A DNA stretch of 64,000 nucleotides from Bactericera cockerelli (GCA_024516035.1 CM044958.1:10171670-10235669), one strand, 5' to 3'; numbered from the stretch's first letter, positions 1 to 10,718 are shown. The notes: a model not told the origin generated them from the letters alone. Numbers and translations: made by a program.

Positions 1-1183
1 CTGCATTGAAAGCGGTCTTTGGTATGCTTTCTTCGTCCATCTCGACCTGGTAAAAACCACTTGCTAGATCGAGAGTTGTAAAATATTGGCATCTGCCCAA
101 CTTATCAAGTAAATCCGTGATGTTCGGTAGCGGATACTTGTCATCAATGGTTTTTTCATTCAGTTTTCGGTAATCGATAACGATTCTCCATTTCTTTTGC
201 CCGGAGGCATCCATTTTTTTCGGCACTACCCAGATGGGTGAGGACCATGGTGAGTAGGAAGGGCGGATAATTCCTTCCTCCAGCATTTTGGTAATCTGCT
301 TCTGTACTTCTTTTCTATGCACCTCTGGATAGCGATAAGACTTGGTGTAAATAGGTGTTTCGTCATGCGTTCTGATTACATGCCTGATTTGGTTGGTAAA
401 GCTGAGATGTTGTCCTTCTAGGTGAAATATTCCATTGTATTCTTCTAAGAGAGCTTCTAATTTAAACTTTTCTTCTTCATTGAGGTGATCACTACGGATG
501 AGACTAAAACTAATTTTTTGAGAGGTGGTAAGGTTATTTAAGCATGATCCAGTTGTATAATTCTCGGTAAACTCTTCCATGAATGTTGGTTTGGTGTACA
601 AGTCGAATTTTTGTTGTGTTGGATTATGTATTGTGCAGAGAGTTCTACCATTTTGTACTCTTGAAATGCCTTCTTGGATGGTGCAGTTTCCTAGTTTTTT
701 CTCTGGAATAAGTACTTCTCCGTTCTCTATGTTTTTCACTCTGAGTTCGATGACTTGTTCACACTCAGGATAAATCTCGATCTTGTAGACTTCTTGTTCT
801 GTATTTTTCATTTCTAGTTTGATTTTGATGTGATTGTTGCTCAAAGTATTTTCATTTAAATTTACACATAGTTTTAGTTTTTGCAAGGTGTCTATTCCTA
901 TTAAACAGTCAAAATAATCATGGAAGTCGAACAGATGAAATTTCAACTTCTCGTTGGATTTGAACATTGGAAAGGCAGGAATGGTGATGCTATATTTTTC
1001 TCGACTTTTGCCATGTGCTGTTCTGATTTCATAGGGGTCATTACGTATGAAATTATTAAAATATTTCTTGGCCTTGGTTGGCTTGATGAATGATTTCGTA
1101 CTTCCCGTGTCTACTAAGACTCGAAGGTGGTAATCTGGTGTTGTGAAGTACGGCAGGTGGTTGTCTTGATTGGTTAGGTTCAT
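1..1183 (-). CDS. pol: Partial pol (protease and start of reverse transcriptase), second copy
   Basis: This is the amino-terminal part of a retroelement Pol polyprotein and it runs off the left edge. It repeats the first third of the pol reading frame at 5680-8487, with identical sequence over the shared part. It contains the aspartic protease motif DTGS near residue 25 and the first part of the reverse transcriptase, and stops before the catalytic YLDD. It follows the gag frame ending at 1183, with the same TAATG stop/start overlap as the other copy. Whether it is intact cannot be judged because the rest lies outside the window. Confidence 0.9.
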   Translation of the reverse strand, partial: MNLTNQDNHLPYFTTPDYHLRVLVDTGSTKSFIKPTKAKKYFNNFIRNDPYEIRTAHGKSREKYSITIPAFPMFKSNEKLKFHLFDFHDYFDCLIGIDTLQKLKLCVNLNENTLSNNHIKIKLEMKNTEQEVYKIEIYPECEQVIELRVKNIENGEVLIPEKKLGNCTIQEGISRVQNGRTLCTIHNPTQQKFDLYTKPTFMEEFTENYTTGSCLNNLTTSQKISFSLIRSDHLNEEEKFKLEALLEEYNGIFHLEGQHLSFTNQIRHVIRTHDETPIYTKSYRYPEVHRKEVQKQITKMLEEGIIRPSYSPWSSPIWVVPKKMDASGQKKWRIVIDYRKLNEKTIDDKYPLPNITDLLDKLGRCQYFTTLDLASGFYQVEMDEESIPKTAFNA

Positions 1184-2199
1184 TAGTGTTGATCTTCCGA
1201 GGCGTCGAGGTGAAAATCCTCTTCCGTTTCGTTTTCGTCTGGGAAGAACTCCTCTGGTTCCTGTTCATAGTCTTCGGGCGGTATTTCTTCAGACTCTATG
1301 TTGTGCATGTTATAGTTGTTTCTTATAGTTTGTGCACTCATTGGAGTTGGTTTGGTAATTTGACCTGTCGGCTTATTCCAGACGTTTTGTTTAGGACCGT
1401 TGTTTTGTTGTGAATTATTTGAAGTCAACGGGTTATTATTATTGGGTTTGGTTTGATAGTTAGAGAAACGATTAAAGGTGTTGGGTTGATAGTTTTTGTT
1501 ATTCTGATTATTTCCACTGAACTTATTTCTAAAAGCTGGTGGGATATAACGGTTCGAATTCGAATTTTGGTTAAATTGTTTACTTTGAGAATAATTGTTA
1601 TTTTTGTTAACACTGCTGGTGGTCGCGCTCGCGTTCGCGTCGATTTGAAAATCGTTTGTTAATACGCTTAGAGCCTCATTTAAGCTCTTAGGGTCCTTTG
1701 TTCTCATCAAAGAACCTAGAGGTTCTCGGAGACCTTTCAAGAAAGTCCTCAAACCTAGTTTTTCAACGTACTTGTTGACATCGGCTTTGCCGGTTACATC
1801 GTTGTGAGTGGCAATATAGCTGCCATGTAGATTTATTTGTGTTTGAATTCTGGTATGGAAGGCAAATGGTGTTTCATTGCCGTATTGCCGCATATTGCAT
1901 AGTTCAATAGTCAATGTATAACAGTCCCTCTTGTCACTGTAAGTGTCTAAGAGAGCTGTTTTCAAATCTGCCCAAGTTTGGATGGAGTGGGAGCTCAAAT
2001 TTAATTTGGCCTCTCCTTTAATTTTATTTTTAATTGAATTCAATAAGAAAAAGTTTTGAAAATTGTTAGGATTGTTTTTGTCATGAAAATAATTAACAAG
2101 GCTTTCGGCCACTGTTAAGAAATCTGGGAGCAATGGCACTTCGCCACTAAACTCCGGGATCATCTTCAAGTGATCCATTTTTAGTTCTGGTACACTCAT
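1183..2199 (-). CDS. gag: Gag of the errantivirus-like element, left copy
   Basis: The frame encodes 338 residues, starts at an ATG and reads MSVPELKMDHL. The amino-terminal two thirds look like the helical capsid region of gypsy-type Gag. The carboxyl-terminal third is rich in Asn and Gln, then acidic (EEIPPEDYEQEPEEF). No CCHC zinc knuckle is visible, as in several errantivirus Gags. The protein is identical to the copy at 8487-9503. Gag forms the cytoplasmic particle in which reverse transcription occurs. Upstream of its start the sequence becomes the corrupted block at 2249-4060, so it has no readable leader. Confidence 0.9.
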   Translation of the reverse strand: MSVPELKMDHLKMIPEFSGEVPLLPDFLTVAESLVNYFHDKNNPNNFQNFFLLNSIKNKIKGEAKLNLSSHSIQTWADLKTALLDTYSDKRDCYTLTIELCNMRQYGNETPFAFHTRIQTQINLHGSYIATHNDVTGKADVNKYVEKLGLRTFLKGLREPLGSLMRTKDPKSLNEALSVLTNDFQIDANASATTSSVNKNNNYSQSKQFNQNSNSNRYIPPAFRNKFSGNNQNNKNYQPNTFNRFSNYQTKPNNNNPLTSNNSQQNNGPKQNVWNKPTGQITKPTPMSAQTIRNNYNMHNIESEEIPPEDYEQEPEEFFPDENETEEDFHLDASEDQH

Positions 2200-2248
2200 T
2201 TTGATTTGACTTTCGTCAATTGAAAAATTAGAAAATAAATTTAAAAGT

Positions 2249-4060
2249 TATTTGAGGGTTAAAATTCCCTTCTCTTGGGTTTTAAAAGTTCATTTAAAAA
2301 TTTGGACTTCATAAAATCTAACAAATTTTTCATTTTACCTTTGTGAAAAATTAAAATTTTTTAATTTGGGAATATAAAAATTTCCCTCGGTTTTATGGCA
2401 AGGGATTTTTGAAAAATTTTTTGCCTTTTCAAGGCCAATTAAAAAAAAAGGGAAGAAGGGAATGTTTGTTTTTTTTTTGCACAAATTTGAGGGAAAAGTT
2501 TCACCGCCTCGCTTTAAATTTGAAGGGGAAAAAGATTGTACTTAAATGGGGAACAGGTTTTTTGCCCCGGACAACTCGAATTATTGGAATTTTTTCTTTC
2601 GTATTTGAAAGGGGTTTCGATTCCCAAAAATTTTTTGGGGAATCCAATTTCCCTGCATTTTTCCCATTCCCCTGTTTTAAATTAATTTTAGATTTAAGCT
2701 GCCTCCGAAACCCATAGATTTATGCAATTAAGGTGTCCGGGGTTTCGATTGCCTTTTTAAAAATTTATTTTTTATTTACCAAAAATTTTTAAAATTCAAA
2801 ATGGGTTTAAAATCAAAAAATAAAAAGAATTTTAAAAATAAAAATGGATACACAAATTGTATTCAAAATTTAGAATTCAAGTAAACGTTTATTAAAATAA
2901 AATTTTAAAATAAAACTTTAAAAAAAAGGGGTTAGCCAAATTTTAAAAAAAAAGTCGATAAAAAAGAAATCAAAAAGAGGGAAAACAGACCCTTCCATAC
3001 AGGGGTAAACTTGACTGATAGTCTATCGAAGGGGCCCGCGGATGCAAGTTATAGGGGAATTCTGAATCCAAACAGCGGGGCTAAACCCCCCCCTCTTAAA
3101 AGGAAAAAAGGGGGAAAAATTTTTTTTGACACTTTTTACTTAAAAACTTTCCCAAATCAGGGAACCTTTGAATTCCTCAATGGTTCTGTGTTGATTTTAA
3201 ACTCTTAATTTTCTTAAACCTAAAAAAAAAAAAGGACCCAATTAAATAAAGAACTAAAAAAAAAAATAATAATAATAATATTTCAATAGGAATCCAAAGG
3301 TGCAATTGATTAAATTATTTTATTTAAATTTGGGTTTTTAGGCGATCTTAGATTTAAAAGTAAATTATATTTCAACGTTTTGATTTCAAGAACAATGGTT
3401 TACCATTATTTTTTTCGAACTCTCCTTTTCATTTTAAATGACATTAATTCATTCGTTTAATTTAAAAAAAATCCTTTATTCTTTTTTTTTCAAACTTTTC
3501 TTGGAATTTAAAAACCCCGTCCCCTGTAAACCAACTAAAATTTATTTTTTCTGGAAAAATTCAAATTTATGTGGAACCCCCCGGTTTTTGTATGACCCCC
3601 AATTGGTGCTTCGTTTTTAAGTAAATTTATTTCGCATTTTCTGCGTTATTGTTCAATGCTTATTGGACATTGATACCACGTTTGATGCACGGATTATCCA
3701 AAGATTCACAAATTTTTAATTAAAGGGAAATATTTTTATTTGGAAAAAATAACATAACCTTCTTCATTTTGGAAGGTTAGGAATAAGTAACATAACAAAA
3801 CTATACAAAAAATTTTGGGGTGGGAAAAAATAAAAATTTTTTTTATTTTCTATTTTCAATCAAAGTAATCTTTTGGAAATTTTATTTTTTCTAATTTAAA
3901 TTCTAAAAGGGGGGTTTGTCCCATAATTTTTAACCTTCTTAATTCTTTTTTAGACAGTTATACTTAAAATACTTGGGGGAATTTTAAGGTGACAAAAAAT
4001 AAAATTTTCTTCTCTTGGAAATTTTAAAAAGGGGCTATACAAAATAATTAATTGATTAAA
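2249..4060. other. Corrupted AT-rich block with inflated homopolymers inside the retroelement
   Basis: The block lies between the left gag and the env remnant, where a leader, an LTR and the env end are expected. It aligns to the good LTR at 10057-10456 only from about 2728 to 3090, with many small insertions and deletions and stretched runs of A, T, G and C. The rest is AT-rich with no open frame beyond about 100 codons, and none of those frames looks real. Homopolymer-length errors of this kind suggest unpolished long-read consensus in a repeat where short reads could not be placed. Ordinary decay is the alternative, but decay would not favour homopolymers. Confidence 0.7.
2728..3090 (-). 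repeat. Degraded middle LTR of the errantivirus-like element
   Basis: It matches the right-hand LTR in order and direction, from its end (the stretch beside the primer-binding site) to its start near ACAGCGG, with frequent one-base changes in run length. It would be the 3' LTR of the right copy and the 5' LTR of the left copy, that is, one shared LTR. Confidence 0.65.
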
Positions 4061-4638
4061 CAAGTCTTTGGTTACTAGGGTTTCAGATGTTTCAAAGTCA
4101 TCCTCAATTATATCTACAAGTTCATCAATTCTGTTATTAATTAATTGTTCATTGTGTGCAATATTTTTAAGAGTATTATTGAATTCCAAGATGATGTTCT
4201 TGTTTATTGTATATTGCATTTCGATTTGTTTCTCTACATTATCTTGGTTATTTTGGATTGTCCTATAATTTTATCAAAATGTAGTCCATCGTTGTTATCT
4301 AAGTTTCCTGTGATAGCTTTTGCGAGTGTTCCTAATCCATTGAACAGGCCTCTTTTTGATCTTTTTGGTTTTGGATAGTATACACTACCTAACTTGTCAT
4401 TAATTTTTTCCTGGAGGTATTTTATTACCTTGTCGTAGTTTCCTATCTCTGTGGTGTAAGAAGGTTCACTGGATACAATTCTAATAAGTTTATCATACTG
4501 ATCATTCAAATTGTTGAACTCACTTTCTATTGGTTGTACATCGTAGTAGTGAACGAATGTGTGACTTGATTGTTGTAACTTAGCGGCTCCAAGATTGATT
4601 GGAAGAAGGCCAGGGTTGAATGTGATATTTTTGATCAC
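3950..4638 (-). pseudogene. env: Env (baculovirus F-like) remnant, frameshifted and truncated
   Basis: A 134-codon frame (4638-4234) begins just where the integrase frame ends. It contains a basic furin-type cleavage site (RSKR near residue 93) followed by a Gly- and Ala-rich hydrophobic stretch, as in the fusion proteins of errantiviruses that resemble baculovirus F. The reading frame then stops. An 89-codon piece in another frame (4219-3950) continues as a helical heptad-like segment rich in Asn, Asp and Ile. The transmembrane end is not recognisable in the corrupted sequence beyond. No complete Env can be made from this locus as assembled. Part of the damage may be a sequencing error. Confidence 0.7.
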
Positions 4639-5729
4639 TCCTGCTCCATTTGCGATGGACCAGGTGAGGGTTCCTTGGAGAAACCTGAAACAGGTTGATG
4701 AGGTCGTTTAATATTGGAAAAATGAATCCTCTCGGAGGTGTTTCCATGAGATTTTGTAATGTTTGCGGTCTTCAGCTGCTTATTGATGTTGGAGATTTGT
4801 TCCGCCTTGTACTTTGGTTTTGTTTTAGATTGTTTTTGTTTATTTACAACAAATACCTTGTCTGGTATTTTATCCGGTAGGGGTTCTCTTTTGGTATTTG
4901 CTTTATCAATGACCTTTTGTTTACGATCTTCAATTCTATTTTGGATGATTTCATATAGAAGTTTCATTTTCTCTTTGTGAGAGCAAAGATAATTTGAAGT
5001 AAGCTTTTGCTCAAGATCTGCAGTTATAGCATCTTCTTTTTCAAAATGCCCGTTAATTAATTGTATAGGTCTCAGTTCAGTCACGGAATGTATTGTATGG
5101 TTATAAGCTAGTACTGCATATTTTACCTTGATGTAGATTGGTTCCATTTTAAATTCTTCCCTGGTGTTAAAAAGTCTTACATGTTCAATTAAAGATGAGT
5201 GGAAACGTTCTACTTGCCCATTTGACTCAGGGTGTTGCGAAGAGTTGAAATGAAGTTTTACTTTGTGGAATGCAAGTAGCTCTTGTACTGTTGAATTCTT
5301 GAATTCGGTTCCATTGTCTGCTATTATTAGGGATGGAAGTCCATGGTGAGAGAATGAGTCTAAAAGTTTTTCTGTCACATCGATGGCTTGTGCCGATTGA
5401 AGAGGGTTACTTGTGCAAACTTTGAGAAGGAATCGATTATACTTAAAAATTTGGTTTTTTTCAATACTTATAGTGTCAATATGTATTATTTCAAAAGGTT
5501 TTGTAGCTGTTGGTGTTTTGTTGTAGAATGGTTTTAAAGGTTTCCTATCATATTTAGTTGTTTGACATTCTTCACAGTTGTTTATGTACTTCTGAACTGT
5601 TCCGACCATATCTGGCCAATAGTAGGTTTCCTTAAGTTCGTTATAGGTTTCTTGTATACCTCGGTGGTTTGTCAAACCTTCATGTTGGTTTTTTATTATT
5701 TCCATTTTTCTCCTTTTCTTTGGTAACAT
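4635..5729 (-). pseudogene. pol (int): Integrase region of pol, separated by a frameshift
   Basis: The 364-codon frame overlaps the end of the main pol frame by about 50 bases in a different frame. It holds the HHCC zinc-binding module (H near residues 16 and 22, CEEC near 52-55) and the DDE core: D in HIDT, D in ADNGTEF, and E in SNGQVERFH. The carboxyl-terminal tail is basic. In this family integrase is normally continuous with RNase H in Pol, so the frame change in the A/T-rich run near 5700 is a mutation or an assembly error. Integrase inserts the cDNA copy into the host chromosome. Confidence 0.85.
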
Positions 5730-8487
5730 CTTGTAATATTTTATTTGTCTTGGTGAAATCTATTTTTGAATCTTTGAAGTAGGTTTGCAAAGTTCTTGAT
5801 AATGCGACGTACAAAGATGGTGTTTCAAAATAGATAGCATATTTTATTCCTGGGGCTATCCATTCTTTAATGAATTCTTTTAGGTACTCTTCCGTTTTTG
5901 TTGCGGGAATCTCTGCAATTATTCTTTGTTTGTCTTTGTGTAGTATCAGTGTTTTTACAGGGTTAGGTTTAATTTCAACAGTTTTTAGAATGATTTGATT
6001 CCTACTCATATTCAAGATCTTTTCTGATATAGGAATTCCAATGAGGGGATTTTCTTCGGAGGAATGAATTGTATTTATGTCTTCTTCTTCGTTTGTAATG
6101 GGTATTGGTGGTGGTAAACATAACTCGGTTGAATCTTCGTCCAATTGTTGTGCAAAGTCATTGTAGTAATCTGCTATTGTTTCTGCTTCTAAAAATTGTT
6201 CGGTTAACTCCTGGTTTTCTGTTGGTTCTGTCAGCTCGACATATCTTTCTTTAATTAGATCGTCTAACTCTTGCATTACTTCTGTATTATTCTGGGAGAT
6301 GTCTGGTTGAGCTGCTGTTGACAAGTTGTCAAGTTCACGTCTTGTTTTTTCTATAAATTGTTGAATTGGATTCAATTCTTTGGTGTTTAGTTCGATGCGA
6401 GATAGTGCATCGGCATTGGAGTTCTGTGTTCCTTTCTTATACACAATGTTGTATGTGTACTCTTCAAGTTTCAATCTCCATCTGGTTAACTTGGAACTTG
6501 GGTCTTTTACGGAAAATAGCCATTGCAATGGCTTGTGATCGGTTACAATTACAAACCGTCTTCCATATAGGTAGGGCCTAAAGTGTTTCACTGCCCATAC
6601 TATTGCGAGTAGTTCCTTTTCGGTTGTACTGTAGTTTCTTTCATGATCGTTTAATGTTCGGCTTGCAAATGCTACAGGTTTGTCCTTTCCTATAGGTCCT
6701 TGGGATAATATGGCACCTATTGCTACATTGCTAGCATCTGTTGTGAGATTGAAAGGTCTAGAAAAATCAGGATACTGTAATACGGGTTCCTCAGTCAACA
6801 ATTTTTTACATTTTTCAAAGCACTCCTTATATTCGAGATTATTTATGTCAATAATTGCGTCCTTTTTTAAACATTTGGTCATTGGTTTAGTTATCTTGGC
6901 AAAATCTTTAATGAACTTTCTATAATATCCAAGGAGACCTAAGAATCCTTTGATCTGCTTGGTAGTCTTTGGGATGGGGTACGCTTTGATGGCTTCTATC
7001 TTTTTTGGGTTAGGTTTTACTCCATCAGTTGTTACAAGGTGACCTAAGTACTCTACTTCCTTACGCAAGAATTCAGACTTATCTAGTTGTATTTTTAAGT
7101 TTGATTCCTTGATTCTGTCAAACACTTTTCTGACATTGTCCAAGTGGTGTTCTAGTGATGACCCAAAGATTATAATGTCATCTAAATATACAAGACAGCA
7201 TTCATTTACAAGTCCTCTGAGGACATTGTCCATTACTCTTTGAAAAGTAGATGGAGAGTTTTTTAGTCCCATGGGCATTCTGACATATTCATAATGTCCA
7301 TGTTCTGCATTGAAAGCGGTCTTTGGTATGCTTTCTTCGTCCATCTCGACCTGGTAAAAACCACTTGCTAGATCGAGAGTTGTAAAATATTGGCATCTGC
7401 CCAACTTATCAAGTAAATCCGTGATGTTCGGTAGCGGATACTTGTCATCAATGGTTTTTTCATTCAGTTTTCGGTAATCGATAACGATTCTCCATTTCTT
7501 TTGCCCGGAGGCATCCATTTTTTTCGGCACTACCCAGATGGGTGAGGACCATGGTGAGTAGGAAGGGCGGATAATTCCTTCCTCCAGCATTTTGGTAATC
7601 TGCTTCTGTACTTCTTTTCTATGCACCTCTGGATAGCGATAAGACTTGGTGTAAATAGGTGTTTCGTCATGCGTTCTGATTACATGCCTGATTTGGTTGG
7701 TAAAGCTGAGATGTTGTCCTTCTAGGTGAAATATTCCATTGTATTCTTCTAAGAGAGCTTCTAATTTAAACTTTTCTTCTTCATTGAGGTGATCACTACG
7801 GATGAGACTAAAACTAATTTTTTGAGAGGTGGTAAGGTTATTTAAGCATGATCCAGTTGTATAATTCTCGGTAAACTCTTCCATGAATGTTGGTTTGGTG
7901 TACAAGTCGAATTTTTGTTGTGTTGGATTATGTATTGTGCAGAGAGTTCTACCATTTTGTACTCTTGAAATGCCTTCTTGGATGGTGCAGTTTCCTAGTT
8001 TTTTCTCTGGAATAAGTACTTCTCCGTTCTCTATGTTTTTCACTCTGAGTTCGATGACTTGTTCACACTCAGGATAAATCTCGATCTTGTAGACTTCTTG
8101 TTCTGTATTTTTCATTTCTAGTTTGATTTTGATGTGATTGTTGCTCAAAGTATTTTCATTTAAATTTACACATAGTTTTAGTTTTTGCAAGGTGTCTATT
8201 CCTATTAAACAGTCAAAATAATCATGGAAGTCGAACAGATGAAATTTCAACTTCTCGTTGGATTTGAACATTGGAAAGGCAGGAATGGTGATGCTATATT
8301 TTTCTCGACTTTTGCCATGTGCTGTTCTGATTTCATAGGGGTCATTACGTATGAAATTATTAAAATATTTCTTGGCCTTGGTTGGCTTGATGAATGATTT
8401 CGTACTTCCCGTGTCTACTAAGACTCGAAGGTGGTAATCTGGTGTTGTGAAGTACGGCAGGTGGTTGTCTTGATTGGTTAGGTTCAT
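5680..8487 (-). CDS. pol: Pol: aspartic protease, reverse transcriptase, RNase H
   Basis: The frame encodes 935 residues. The protease motif DTGS is at about residue 25. The reverse transcriptase spans about 290-480, with WRIVIDYRKLN near 332, LDLASGFYQV near 371, MPMGLKNSP near 404 and catalytic YLDD near 434. RNase H spans about 575-690, with D584 in TTDAS, E623 in the TTEKE segment and D650 in VTDHK. It converts the element RNA to DNA and matures the polyprotein. The ATG overlaps the gag stop by one base (TAATG). The frame ends about 50 bases into the integrase frame, so integrase is not translated in register here. The catalytic residues of the three domains are all present. Confidence 0.95.
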   Translation of the reverse strand: MNLTNQDNHLPYFTTPDYHLRVLVDTGSTKSFIKPTKAKKYFNNFIRNDPYEIRTAHGKSREKYSITIPAFPMFKSNEKLKFHLFDFHDYFDCLIGIDTLQKLKLCVNLNENTLSNNHIKIKLEMKNTEQEVYKIEIYPECEQVIELRVKNIENGEVLIPEKKLGNCTIQEGISRVQNGRTLCTIHNPTQQKFDLYTKPTFMEEFTENYTTGSCLNNLTTSQKISFSLIRSDHLNEEEKFKLEALLEEYNGIFHLEGQHLSFTNQIRHVIRTHDETPIYTKSYRYPEVHRKEVQKQITKMLEEGIIRPSYSPWSSPIWVVPKKMDASGQKKWRIVIDYRKLNEKTIDDKYPLPNITDLLDKLGRCQYFTTLDLASGFYQVEMDEESIPKTAFNAEHGHYEYVRMPMGLKNSPSTFQRVMDNVLRGLVNECCLVYLDDIIIFGSSLEHHLDNVRKVFDRIKESNLKIQLDKSEFLRKEVEYLGHLVTTDGVKPNPKKIEAIKAYPIPKTTKQIKGFLGLLGYYRKFIKDFAKITKPMTKCLKKDAIIDINNLEYKECFEKCKKLLTEEPVLQYPDFSRPFNLTTDASNVAIGAILSQGPIGKDKPVAFASRTLNDHERNYSTTEKELLAIVWAVKHFRPYLYGRRFVIVTDHKPLQWLFSVKDPSSKLTRWRLKLEEYTYNIVYKKGTQNSNADALSRIELNTKELNPIQQFIEKTRRELDNLSTAAQPDISQNNTEVMQELDDLIKERYVELTEPTENQELTEQFLEAETIADYYNDFAQQLDEDSTELCLPPPIPITNEEEDINTIHSSEENPLIGIPISEKILNMSRNQIILKTVEIKPNPVKTLILHKDKQRIIAEIPATKTEEYLKEFIKEWIAPGIKYAIYFETPSLYVALSRTLQTYFKDSKIDFTKTNKILQDVTKEKEKNGNNKKPT

Positions 8488-9503
8488 TAGTGTTGATCTT
8501 CCGAGGCGTCGAGGTGAAAATCCTCTTCCGTTTCGTTTTCGTCTGGGAAGAACTCCTCTGGTTCCTGTTCATAGTCTTCGGGCGGTATTTCTTCAGACTC
8601 TATGTTGTGCATGTTATAGTTGTTTCTTATAGTTTGTGCACTCATTGGAGTTGGTTTGGTAATTTGACCTGTCGGCTTATTCCAGACGTTTTGTTTAGGA
8701 CCGTTGTTTTGTTGTGAATTATTTGAAGTCAACGGGTTATTATTATTGGGTTTGGTTTGATAGTTAGAGAAACGATTAAAGGTGTTGGGTTGATAGTTTT
8801 TGTTATTCTGATTATTTCCACTGAACTTATTTCTAAAAGCTGGTGGGATATAACGGTTCGAATTCGAATTTTGGTTAAATTGTTTACTTTGAGAATAATT
8901 GTTATTTTTGTTAACACTGCTGGTGGTCGCGCTCGCGTTCGCGTCGATTTGAAAATCGTTTGTTAATACGCTTAGAGCCTCATTTAAGCTCTTAGGGTCC
9001 TTTGTTCTCATCAAAGAACCTAGAGGTTCTCGGAGACCTTTCAAGAAAGTCCTCAAACCTAGTTTTTCAACGTACTTGTTGACATCGGCTTTGCCGGTTA
9101 CATCGTTGTGAGTGGCAATATAGCTGCCATGTAGATTTATTTGTGTTTGAATTCTGGTATGGAAGGCAAATGGTGTTTCATTGCCGTATTGCCGCATATT
9201 GCATAGTTCAATAGTCAATGTATAACAGTCCCTCTTGTCACTGTAAGTGTCTAAGAGAGCTGTTTTCAAATCTGCCCAAGTTTGGATGGAGTGGGAGCTC
9301 AAATTTAATTTGGCCTCTCCTTTAATTTTATTTTTAATTGAATTCAATAAGAAAAAGTTTTGAAAATTGTTAGGATTGTTTTTGTCATGAAAATAATTAA
9401 CAAGGCTTTCGGCCACTGTTAAGAAATCTGGGAGCAATGGCACTTCGCCACTAAACTCCGGGATCATCTTCAAGTGATCCATTTTTAGTTCTGGTACACT
9501 CAT
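8487..9503 (-). CDS. gag: Gag of the errantivirus-like element, right copy
   Basis: This 338-residue frame is identical to the left copy at 1183-2199. It has a capsid-like helical amino half, an Asn-rich linker and an acidic tail, with no zinc knuckle. It is preceded by a leader of about 550 bases and the primer-binding site, the expected position for Gag. Its stop codon shares a base with the pol ATG, which suggests Pol is made by termination-reinitiation or by frameshifting just upstream. Errantiviruses more often use a -1 frameshift. Confidence 0.92.
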   Translation of the reverse strand: MSVPELKMDHLKMIPEFSGEVPLLPDFLTVAESLVNYFHDKNNPNNFQNFFLLNSIKNKIKGEAKLNLSSHSIQTWADLKTALLDTYSDKRDCYTLTIELCNMRQYGNETPFAFHTRIQTQINLHGSYIATHNDVTGKADVNKYVEKLGLRTFLKGLREPLGSLMRTKDPKSLNEALSVLTNDFQIDANASATTSSVNKNNNYSQSKQFNQNSNSNRYIPPAFRNKFSGNNQNNKNYQPNTFNRFSNYQTKPNNNNPLTSNNSQQNNGPKQNVWNKPTGQITKPTPMSAQTIRNNYNMHNIESEEIPPEDYEQEPEEFFPDENETEEDFHLDASEDQH

Positions 9504-10039
9504 TTTGATTTGACTTTCGTCAATTGAAAAATTAGAAAATAAATTTAAAAGTGATGATTCTATTTCAGAGTCGTATGAATGTTCGAGTTCTGAATCACTT
9601 CCACTGTTCGAATCAACCGGTTCTGAATCAGAATCCGTTTTGAATAATAAAAATAAACAATAAAATAAATAAAGATTTTGATAAAATTTAATTTACAACA
9701 TTTAATTTTTTTAGCTTGTGAAGTCTTTAAAAATAATGCAGTGCACACTTACAGTATCAGGATGACTCGATGCATCAGGTCTGGGGATTGGAAGACTTCA
9801 CACTGGAAAATAATGATAGGGACGCTCCCGCTGCGATTGGTAGCTAGGTAGGTCGGCTGAAGTAGGTAGACAGGCTGGTTGAGGTAGCTCAGCAACTGAC
9901 AGGAAAATTCTCCGGTGGTACGGGTGATCCGTTGGGGTAATGAGGTAGAGGTGAGATAAAGATGTATTCAGTAGAAAATTTTAAAGATGAGGTAGATCCC
10001 ACTTTGCAGAGGAAAATTTTCGCTTTTCTTGCAAAGGAT

Positions 10040-10057
10040 CCTGTTCCGATTGCGCCA
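10040..10057 (-). other. Primer-binding site of the retroelement
   Basis: On the minus strand the LTR end TTTAACT is followed at once by GGCGCAATCGG. Together they form TGGCGCAATCGGAACAGG, resembling the tRNA-Ser primer sites used by 17.6/297-type gypsy elements. The position, exactly at the LTR edge and upstream of gag, supports the call. Confidence 0.7.
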
Positions 10058-10456
10058 GTTAAAGGTGTCGCGGTTGCGATTGCCTTTTTAAAAAGTTTAT
10101 TTTTTATTTCACCAAAAATTTTATAAGTTCAAAATAGGCTTAAATCAAAGAAAATAAAAAGAATGTCTTATAATAAAAATGGATACAGCAAATTGGTATT
10201 CAAAATGCTTAGAATTCAATGATAAATCGTTTATTAAAATAATAAGTTTAAAAATAAGAACTTTAAAAGGAAAAGTTGGACTTAGCCAAATTAATAATAA
10301 AAAGATCGATAAAAATGAAATCAAAAGATCGAGAGACACAGACCCTGTCCGATACAGGTGATAATCTTGACTGACTACGTGCTGATCGAGATTGGCTCAG
10401 CGGATGCAAGTTATGAGGTGGGAATTGCTGAATCAGCAAGACAGCGGTACATAACT
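10057..10456 (-). repeat. 5' LTR of the right errantivirus-like copy
   Basis: The LTR is 400 bp. On the minus strand it starts AGTTATGTACCGC and ends CCTTTAACT. The AGTTA...TAACT termini are those of errantivirus LTRs. The right boundary is inferred from these termini and from the end of similarity with the middle LTR. Confidence 0.75.
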
Positions 10457-10718
10457 TGCATAATATTAATGCAAGGATCAGAATATAATTAAATTACCTT
10501 ATTTATAAAACGTGTTTAGACCTAAATGTATTATCCTAGCAGTATAAACAAGGTTTTATGTATAATATAGTTATGTGTGTATATTTATGTTGATACACAG
10601 AACAGAAATTGAGTTACTGTGAATAATTTGTAGTACATAATACATAATTATGTCAGTGAAACTTTATGTATTAGTGAACAACAATACTGACAGGTATCGT
10701 ATGTTTCTTCTGTTACAG

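Larger units (their letters stand above)
1..10456 (-). mobile_element. Errantivirus-like Ty3/gypsy element, tandem LTR-internal-LTR-internal
   Basis: Read on the minus strand the order is: LTR (10456-10057), leader, gag (9503), pol (8487), integrase frame (5729), env remnant (4638-3950), a degraded LTR (about 3090-2728), gag again (2199) and pol again (1183 to the window edge). Gag, DTG protease, YLDD reverse transcriptase, RNase H and DDE integrase in that order, plus an env with a furin-like site, are typical of insect errantiviruses. Bases 1-2248 match 7305-9552 with no difference I can find, so the two internal regions are a very recent duplicate or an assembly duplicate. Integrase and env are broken in the complete copy, so this copy looks defective as assembled. 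Confidence 0.9.

Noticed and set aside
2409..3620. Several short plus-strand frames in the corrupted block
   Set aside because: Low complexity and homopolymer-driven, with no codon or family signal.
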